Positions 1 to 4,026 of a stretch of DNA of 6,335 nt are shown here, in pieces. The notes beneath the pieces are model-generated. The model was given only the letters and a program-made list of their open reading frames with translations, ran no database searches and was not told the DNA's origin. The stretch comes from JBATBW01 sp049662565 (lineage in GTDB: Bacteria; Bacillota_I; Bacilli_A; Erysipelotrichales; Erysipelotrichaceae). The translations under genes were made by a program, and so were the position numbers. The stretch is from the NCBI GenBank assembly GCA_049662565.1, contig JBATBW010000116.1, positions 1 to 6,335 on the forward strand, written 5' to 3'. Numbering within the stretch: the first letter of the stretch is position 1; every line of letters starts with the position of its first letter.

Positions 1-34
1 GTTACCAGAAAGTATCGATGATATTTCTGGTAAC
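1..34. repeat. Perfect 11-bp inverted repeat inside clpB at the window edge
   Basis: GTTACCAGAAA (1-11) and TTTCTGGTAAC (24-34) are exact reverse complements around a 12-base spacer that contains the palindrome ATCGAT. It lies in the codons for the linker between the ClpB N-terminal domain and the D1 module, where protein sequence is poorly constrained. The outer arm starts at base 1, so the stem may be longer. The repeat is plainly visible. A function, such as mRNA pausing, processing or a protein-binding dyad, is unproven, and it may be chance. Confidence 0.5.
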
Positions 35-2131
35 AATGATAAAAAAAGTGCATTAGAAAAATACGGTAAAGATTTAGTATCCCTATGTAAAAATCACAAA
101 ATAGATCCAATAATTGGTCGCAGTGAAGAAATAAGAAGAGTAATAGAAATATTATCACGCAAAACTAAGAATAATCCAATTTTAATAGGTGATCCTGGTG
201 TTGGTAAAACAGCAATAGTCGAAGGATTAGCTTATCGTATCTACCAACAAGACATTAGTAATAATCTTAAGGATATGCGTTTAATTGAATTGGATATGGG
301 CGCCTTAATTGCCGGTGCTAAGTATCGTGGTGAATTTGAAGAAAGGCTAAAAGATGTATTAAAAGAAGTTGAAGAAGCCAATGGCAAAATAATTATGTTC
401 ATCGATGAAATACATAATTTAGTTGGGGCAGGTAAAACTGATGGAGCAATGGATGCGGCTAATTTATTAAAACCGGCTCTTGCTAGAGGTGACTTACGTT
501 GTATTGGTGCCACCACTTTAAATGAATATCGGATGTATATTGAAAAAGATGCAGCCTTAGAAAGACGTTTTCAAAAGGTTAGTGTTAGTGAACCGACAGT
601 AGAAGATACGATATCAATATTAAGGGGGTTAAAAGATCGTTATGAAAGTTACCATGGAGTTAAGATTTTAGATGAAGCAATTATTGCTTGTGCTAAATTA
701 AGTGATCGTTATATTACTGATCGTTTTCTTCCAGATAAGGCGATTGATTTAATTGATGAAGCTTGTGCTTCGATTAGAATTCAAATGGATTCTTTGCCGA
801 GCAATATGGATATTTTGAAAAGAGAAATACTTCAAAATGAAATAGAGATTCGAGCTTTAAAAAATGAAGAAGATCAAAAGAGTAAAGAACGTTTATCACA
901 ACTACAAAATGAGTTGGTTAAACAAAAAGAAGAATTTAGTCAGTTAAATAGTCAATGGACGATAGAAAAAGCTAAAATTAAAAAGATTCAAGATTTGAAA
1001 CAACAATTAAGTGAAGCTAAATTACAATTAAATGAGGCGACAAATCAAGCTTTATATGAAAAAGCGGCAAAATTACAATATGAAACAATACCGAATTTAG
1101 AAAAAGAATTGAATACTTTGAATAATCACGAAAATAGTATGTTAAGTGAAACAGTAGATAAATATTTAATTAGTAAAGTCGTTAGCAAGTGGACTAATAT
1201 TGATATTAATCGCTTATTAAGCAGTACAAAGGACAAACTGCTCAAATTACAAGATAATCTAAGTAAGGAAGTTATTGGCCAAGACGACTCCTTAAAATTG
1301 GTCACTGACGCCATTATTCGTAGTAAAGCGGATATTAACGATTATAATCGGCCAGTGGGATCATTTATGTTTTTAGGGCCAACTGGGGTTGGTAAAACTC
1401 AAGTTGCGAAAGCTTTAGCTCAAGAGTTATTTGATGATAGTCGTAAGATAATTCGTATTGATATGAGTGAATATATGGAGAAGTTTAATGTTTCTAAATT
1501 GATTGGTTCTCCTAGTGGTTATGTTGGTTATGAAGATGGTGGTCAATTGACTAATCAAGTAAAAAACAATCCTTATTCGATTGTCCTATTTGATGAAATT
1601 GAAAAAGCTCATCCGGATGTCTTTAATATTTTGTTGCAAATCTTAGATGAAGGGTGTTTAACTGATAATAAAGGTCGTCATATCGATTTTAAAAATACAA
1701 TTATTATTATGACTTCTAATTTAGGTAGTCAATATGCTTTTGAAGATGACAATGATGAAATGAAAGAAAAATATCAAGAAGCGGTTAAAAAATTCTTTAA
1801 ACCAGAATTAATCAATCGTATTGATGAAATTGTTATTTTTAATAAATTATCACCTTCGGTAATTAAACAAATTGCCCATAAATTCATTTATGAATTAGGG
1901 ATACGTTTAGCTAATAAAAACTTTGAATTAAAAGTTAATGATAATATTTATCCAGTTATTATCCAAAACGGTTATGATTGTGAATATGGTGCTCGTCCAT
2001 TAAAGCGTTACATCCAAAAAGAAATTGAAACTAAGATTGCTTATGAAATGATTAGAAGTGATGTTAAGGAAGGAGTTATTAATCTTTCTTATGAAAATAG
2101 TCAATTTATTGTGAAAATAGTAAATGTTTAG
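1..2131 (+). CDS. clpB: ATP-dependent chaperone ClpB (Hsp100 disaggregase), 5' end missing
   Basis: ClpB is a cytoplasmic hexameric AAA+ machine that, with DnaK, threads aggregated proteins through its pore. The frame is open from base 2 and gives 709 residues before a TAG stop. Family members have about 860, so the N-terminal domain lies outside the window. The ATG at 275 is an internal Met, because the first Walker A motif (GDPGVGKT, 188-211) lies upstream of it in the same frame. In order one sees the D1 pore loop (KYRGEFE), D1 Walker B (FIDE, about 398-409), the arginine-finger segment ALERRF, a long coiled-coil middle domain (about 780-1130, with WTIEK and LQYETIP), D2 Walker A (GPTGVGKT, 1376-1399), D2 pore loop GYVGYEDGG, Walker B LFDEIEKAHPD, sensor TSNLGS, arginine finger INRIDE and sensor-2 YGARPLKR. 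The full-length middle domain and IRIQMDS point to ClpB rather than ClpC. Some D2 positions are unusual (WTNID, MEKFNVSKL, EGCLTD). The promoter is outside the window. Confidence 0.96.
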   Translation, partial: LPESIDDISGNNDKKSALEKYGKDLVSLCKNHKIDPIIGRSEEIRRVIEILSRKTKNNPILIGDPGVGKTAIVEGLAYRIYQQDISNNLKDMRLIELDMGALIAGAKYRGEFEERLKDVLKEVEEANGKIIMFIDEIHNLVGAGKTDGAMDAANLLKPALARGDLRCIGATTLNEYRMYIEKDAALERRFQKVSVSEPTVEDTISILRGLKDRYESYHGVKILDEAIIACAKLSDRYITDRFLPDKAIDLIDEACASIRIQMDSLPSNMDILKREILQNEIEIRALKNEEDQKSKERLSQLQNELVKQKEEFSQLNSQWTIEKAKIKKIQDLKQQLSEAKLQLNEATNQALYEKAAKLQYETIPNLEKELNTLNNHENSMLSETVDKYLISKVVSKWTNIDINRLLSSTKDKLLKLQDNLSKEVIGQDDSLKLVTDAIIRSKADINDYNRPVGSFMFLGPTGVGKTQVAKALAQELFDDSRKIIRIDMSEYMEKFNVSKLIGSPSGYVGYEDGGQLTNQVKNNPYSIVLFDEIEKAHPDVFNILLQILDEGCLTDNKGRHIDFKNTIIIMTSNLGSQYAFEDDNDEMKEKYQEAVKKFFKPELINRIDEIVIFNKLSPSVIKQIAHKFIYELGIRLANKNFELKVNDNIYPVIIQNGYDCEYGARPLKRYIQKEIETKIAYEMIRSDVKEGVINLSYENSQFIVKIVNV

Positions 2132-2139
2132 GAAATTTA

Positions 2140-2171
2140 TCTTTTTACTAATAAAAGTTAGTGAGAGGAGG
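2140..2171 (+). promoter_or_regulatory. Putative Shine-Dalgarno-sequestering hairpin (RNA-thermometer-like) ahead of the small membrane protein gene
   Basis: Bases 2140-2151 (TCTTTTTACTAA) can pair with 2158-2169 (TTAGTGAGAGGA) around a 6-base loop. This gives 12 continuous pairs, nine Watson-Crick and three G-U. The apical ACTAA/TTAGT is perfect, while the basal half is a U run against the GA-rich Shine-Dalgarno region. The pairing covers four of the six bases of AGGAGG (2166-2171). U-run pairing with wobble over a Shine-Dalgarno recalls fourU-type RNA thermometers, and the gene just upstream is the heat-shock gene clpB. The base pairing follows from the sequence. The thermometer role is inference, and a purine-rich Shine-Dalgarno will often find a U run in AT-rich DNA. 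Confidence 0.35.
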
Positions 2172-2178
2172 TATCTAT

Positions 2179-2331
2179 ATGTTATTAGAATACGCACAGA
2201 CAAAAAGTATTTATGGAAAAGGAGCGATTGCCTATATAGCGATTGCAGGCGGGATAATTGCGGTAGTAAGATTATTGTTTTCTCGACGTGGCCGGATCAA
2301 AGTTCCGGGGTTACATATAAGTTGGGACTAA
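2179..2331 (+). CDS. Small single-span membrane protein of unknown function (50 aa)
   Basis: This short frame runs from ATG 2179 to TAA 2329-2331. It is preceded by an excellent AGGAGG (2166-2171) at 7-base spacing, the strongest ribosome binding site in the window, which is the main reason to call it a gene. Residues 1-14 are polar (MLLEYAQTKSIYGK). Residues 15-34 form one hydrophobic, Gly/Ala/Ile-rich helix (AIAYIAIAGGIIAVV, then RLLF). A basic SRRGR cluster follows, then a short tail ending GLHISWD. By the positive-inside rule the C-terminus should face the cytoplasm. No cleavage site or lipobox is seen. About 40% of its bases are G+C, against roughly 25-35% around it. The next gene, radC, starts one base after the stop, suggesting coupled translation. 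I do not recognise a family. An overlapping frame (2124-2336) has no ribosome binding site and reads as non-coding. Confidence 0.75.
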   Translation: MLLEYAQTKSIYGKGAIAYIAIAGGIIAVVRLLFSRRGRIKVPGLHISWD

Positions 2332-2332
2332 T

Positions 2333-3013
2333 ATGAAAGTAAAAGAGTTGCCTACTTACGAGAAACCGCGGGAGAAAGCGCTCAAATATGGGATTAATGT
2401 CCTTAGCAACAATGAATTACTAGCTTTATTGATTCGTTGTGGAACTAAGGACTTAAGTTCCATTGACCTTGCGACCTCCTTATTAGCTAAATATGGTTCT
2501 TTACGTCAATTGCTTTCATTAAGTATTGAACAATTAATTCAAGAAAAAGGTATTAAAGAAGCTAAAGGATTAGAAATAAAAGCGGTATTAGAATTAGCTC
2601 TAAGAGCAAGTTATGAAGAAGTTTTAATGACTGATATCATCACATCGCCAAAAACACTAATTAATTATCTTCAGTTACATTATGGTAGTTGTTTAGAAGA
2701 AAGATTTATCGTTGTTTATTTAAACACCAAAAATTATGTGATTAAGTCGGAAGTTATTTCGATTGGTGATATAAATAGCACGCTAGCTCATCCAAGAGAA
2801 ATTTTTAAAAAAGCGATGATGTTAAATAGTTGTAAGATAATTTGTGCTCACAATCACGTGACAGGGGATATAACACCTTCAAATGCCGATATTCAATTAA
2901 CTAAAGATATTTTGAAAGCGGGCTTTTTTATTCATATACCTTTAGTTGATCATTTGATTATCAGTTGTAATAATTATTTCTCGTTTGCACAAAATAATAT
3001 GTTAAAACTTTAA
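2333..3013 (+). CDS. radC: RadC family JAMM/MPN-domain protein
   Basis: The product is 226 residues, the usual size for RadC (UPF0758/DUF2466). The N-terminal third (about 1-95) is helical, starts MKVKELPTYEKPREKAL and carries a helix-hairpin-helix-like segment (about 66-80, KGIKEAKGLEIKA), with KGIKEAK where many relatives have KGIGPAK. The C-terminal JAMM/MPN domain (about 105-226) has the conserved LNTKN, HPREIFKKA and the metal-site signature H173-N-H175 with D186 (HNHVTGDITPSNAD). Most relatives read HNHPSGD, so the Pro-Ser pair is changed to Val-Thr while the two His and Asp are kept. The start is one base beyond the preceding TAA, with only a weak GGGA upstream (2324-2327), so translation probably depends on ribosomes finishing the small gene. 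RadC was named for a supposed DNA-repair role that has been questioned, and its true function remains unclear. The family assignment is secure. Confidence 0.95.
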   Translation: MKVKELPTYEKPREKALKYGINVLSNNELLALLIRCGTKDLSSIDLATSLLAKYGSLRQLLSLSIEQLIQEKGIKEAKGLEIKAVLELALRASYEEVLMTDIITSPKTLINYLQLHYGSCLEERFIVVYLNTKNYVIKSEVISIGDINSTLAHPREIFKKAMMLNSCKIICAHNHVTGDITPSNADIQLTKDILKAGFFIHIPLVDHLIISCNNYFSFAQNNMLKL

Positions 3014-3037
3014 AGTATGCCTAAAATATGGTATACT
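3009..3037 (+). promoter_or_regulatory. Candidate extended -10 promoter for the lipoprotein gene
   Basis: TGGTATACT (3029-3037) fits the extended -10 pattern TG-N-TATAAT with one mismatch. TTTAAA (3009-3014), 17 bases upstream, matches four of six positions of the -35 consensus TTGACA. A start site near 3044 would leave a leader of only about 12 bases, with the Shine-Dalgarno at its extreme 5' end. That is short for a Bacillota mRNA and lowers confidence. If real, it would let the lipoprotein and polA be transcribed separately from clpB and radC. Confidence 0.3.
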
Positions 3038-3040
3038 TTT
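3012..3040 (+). terminator. Imperfect 10-bp dyad with T run after radC: weak terminator or operator
   Basis: AAAGTATGCC (3012-3021) pairs with GGTATACTTT (3030-3039) around an 8-base A/T loop. There are nine Watson-Crick pairs and one G-U (3019-3032). It begins inside the radC stop codon and ends in TTTT (3037-3040) followed by CTT. The position between two genes, the A run before it and the T run after it suit an intrinsic terminator. However, the stem has only three G-C pairs and the T run is short, so any termination is likely partial. The right arm also contains the best -10-like sequence in the gap, so the dyad could instead be a binding site for a regulator of the lipoprotein gene. Confidence 0.4.
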
Positions 3041-3043
3041 CTT

Positions 3044-3048
3044 GGAGG
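3044..3048 (+). promoter_or_regulatory. Ribosome binding site that fixes the lipoprotein start at 3056
   Basis: GGAGG lies 7 bases before ATG 3056. The alternative in-frame ATG at 3017 has no Shine-Dalgarno, lies inside the dyad, and would add 13 residues (MPKIWYTFLGGFI) ahead of an otherwise textbook lipoprotein signal peptide. The downstream start is therefore preferred. Confidence 0.85.
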
Positions 3049-3055
3049 ATTTATT

Positions 3056-4018
3056 ATGAAAAAACTTGTGAAAATCTTAATTGTTGTTTTTTTAGTTAGT
3101 GTTTCCTTAACTGGTTGTCAAACTAAAAAAGTTAAAATATGTGTTACAAATTATGCTATTGAATATCTAGTCAAGGAAATTGGTGGTAATTTTGTTGATG
3201 TTTGTAATATTTCCGATAATTCTGAGATATTAAAATCCCAAATTAAAGCGGATTATAAGAAGATTTTAGAAGGGACGGATTTATTATTGACAGTTGGTAA
3301 GAGTGAACCGTATTTGTCAGTTTATCAAGACGAAATAAATGCATTAGATATCAATGTTGTTGATGTTGTTACTCAAGTACCTTTTTATAATTTTAAAAGA
3401 TATAAAGAAGTGGTTAATTTAGGTAATATATCAACAATTGAGGATAATTTTTATGATTATACTAATTTTCCAAAGATTGATATGTTTGCAGTTAATCCTT
3501 ATGTTTGGTTAGATCCAATCGCAATGACTTCTATTGGTTCCTTTATTTATAATTTTTTAAGTAGTAAATATCCTTTAGAAGAAAGTTTCTTTAATGAAAG
3601 ATTTCATAAAGTGGAAAAGGATCTTGCAATCTTAGATTCAGAATTACAATTAGTTCGTACTTATACTAACAAAGTAAGTTTTGTTAGTATAACTCCTACT
3701 TTTAGTGTTTGGGAAAAACCTTATGGTGTAACTACTTATCCAATTATTTTATCAAAATATGGGGCTGTTCCTAATGCTAGTCAAATTGATTTGATGGTGA
3801 AGACGATTAAGGATGCGGGTGTTAAATATATAATTAAAGAAAACGGTTTTGATGATGAATATAATCGTTTGTATCAAAAAATTAAAGAAATGGCTAATTT
3901 AAAAGAAATTAATTTATATAACTTAGGATATATTACTAAAGGTAATATGGAAAATGGGGACAACTATCTAACGATGATGTACAGCAATTTAGATGCTTTA
4001 GTTTCCATGACGAAATAG
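3056..4018 (+). CDS. ZnuA/PsaA-like lipoprotein (metal ABC transporter substrate-binding fold) lacking the metal-ligand histidines
   Basis: The product is 320 residues. A lipoprotein signal peptide spans 1-20 (KK, a hydrophobic stretch, then lipobox LTGC with lipid-acceptor C21), so the protein should be anchored on the outer face of the membrane. The rest resembles the zinc/manganese-binding cluster 9 family: a first lobe with VTNYAIEYLVKEIGG and ILEGTDLLLTVG, the marker NPYVWLDP (147-154), a linking helix to about 200, and a second lobe ending GDNYLTMMYSNLDAL (301-315). In relatives the metal is held by His in HD-x-EP, DPHVWLDP and SHxAF plus an Asp/Glu. Here these read about NSEIL (55-59), Y149, T213 in ITPTF, and LYNLG. 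The only His is H184 in the linking helix, and there is no His-rich loop. No permease or ATPase gene adjoins it. It may bind another ligand or act as an orphan receptor. The fold is fairly sure, the substrate unknown. Confidence 0.82.
   Translation: MKKLVKILIVVFLVSVSLTGCQTKKVKICVTNYAIEYLVKEIGGNFVDVCNISDNSEILKSQIKADYKKILEGTDLLLTVGKSEPYLSVYQDEINALDINVVDVVTQVPFYNFKRYKEVVNLGNISTIEDNFYDYTNFPKIDMFAVNPYVWLDPIAMTSIGSFIYNFLSSKYPLEESFFNERFHKVEKDLAILDSELQLVRTYTNKVSFVSITPTFSVWEKPYGVTTYPIILSKYGAVPNASQIDLMVKTIKDAGVKYIIKENGFDDEYNRLYQKIKEMANLKEINLYNLGYITKGNMENGDNYLTMMYSNLDALVSMTK
3661..3692. repeat. Perfect 13-bp inverted repeat inside the lipoprotein gene
   Basis: TTATACTAACAAA (3661-3673) and TTTGTTAGTATAA (3680-3692) are exact reverse complements around the 6-base spacer GTAAGT, so the mRNA could form a 13-bp hairpin with only two G-C pairs. 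It encodes residues YTNKVSFVSI (203-212), at the start of the second lobe just before the segment where family members carry the third metal-ligand histidine. No T run follows, so a terminator is unlikely. The repeat is certain and its role unknown. Confidence 0.55.
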
Positions 4019-4021
4019 GAG
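4017..4021 (+). promoter_or_regulatory. polA ribosome binding site overlapping the lipoprotein stop codon
   Basis: AGGAG (4017-4021) shares its first two bases with the TAG stop (4016-4018) of the lipoprotein gene and lies 5 bases before the polA ATG. Ribosomes terminating on the upstream gene sit directly on this site, so translation of polA is probably coupled to that of the lipoprotein. Confidence 0.75.
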
Positions 4022-4026
4022 TGTTT

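Noticed and set aside
275..277. ATG 275 as the start of the chaperone gene
   Set aside because: The same frame is open back to base 2 and encodes conserved ClpB sequence, including the first Walker A motif, upstream of it.
241..516. Minus-strand frame of 91 codons opposite clpB, and similar minus-strand frames at 1126-1314, 2000-2203 and 3936-4127
   Set aside because: They lie opposite well-conserved plus-strand genes, encode Ser/Leu/Ile-rich sequence typical of antisense shadows, and show no ribosome binding support.
2292..2308. CCGGA/TCCGG 5-bp hairpin just before the radC start
   Set aside because: It is short, lies within the small coding frame, and neither covers a ribosome binding site nor is followed by a T run.
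2124..2336. A 70-residue frame overlapping the end of clpB and the start of radC
   Set aside because: It starts inside clpB without a Shine-Dalgarno, and its product has no clear membrane or domain pattern. The frame at 2179 in the same stretch has a strong ribosome binding site and a coherent membrane helix.
3017..3055. Upstream ATG that would extend the lipoprotein by 13 residues
   Set aside because: It has no ribosome binding site, lies within the dyad, and would place extra residues before a normal signal peptide. GGAGG at 3044 points to ATG 3056.
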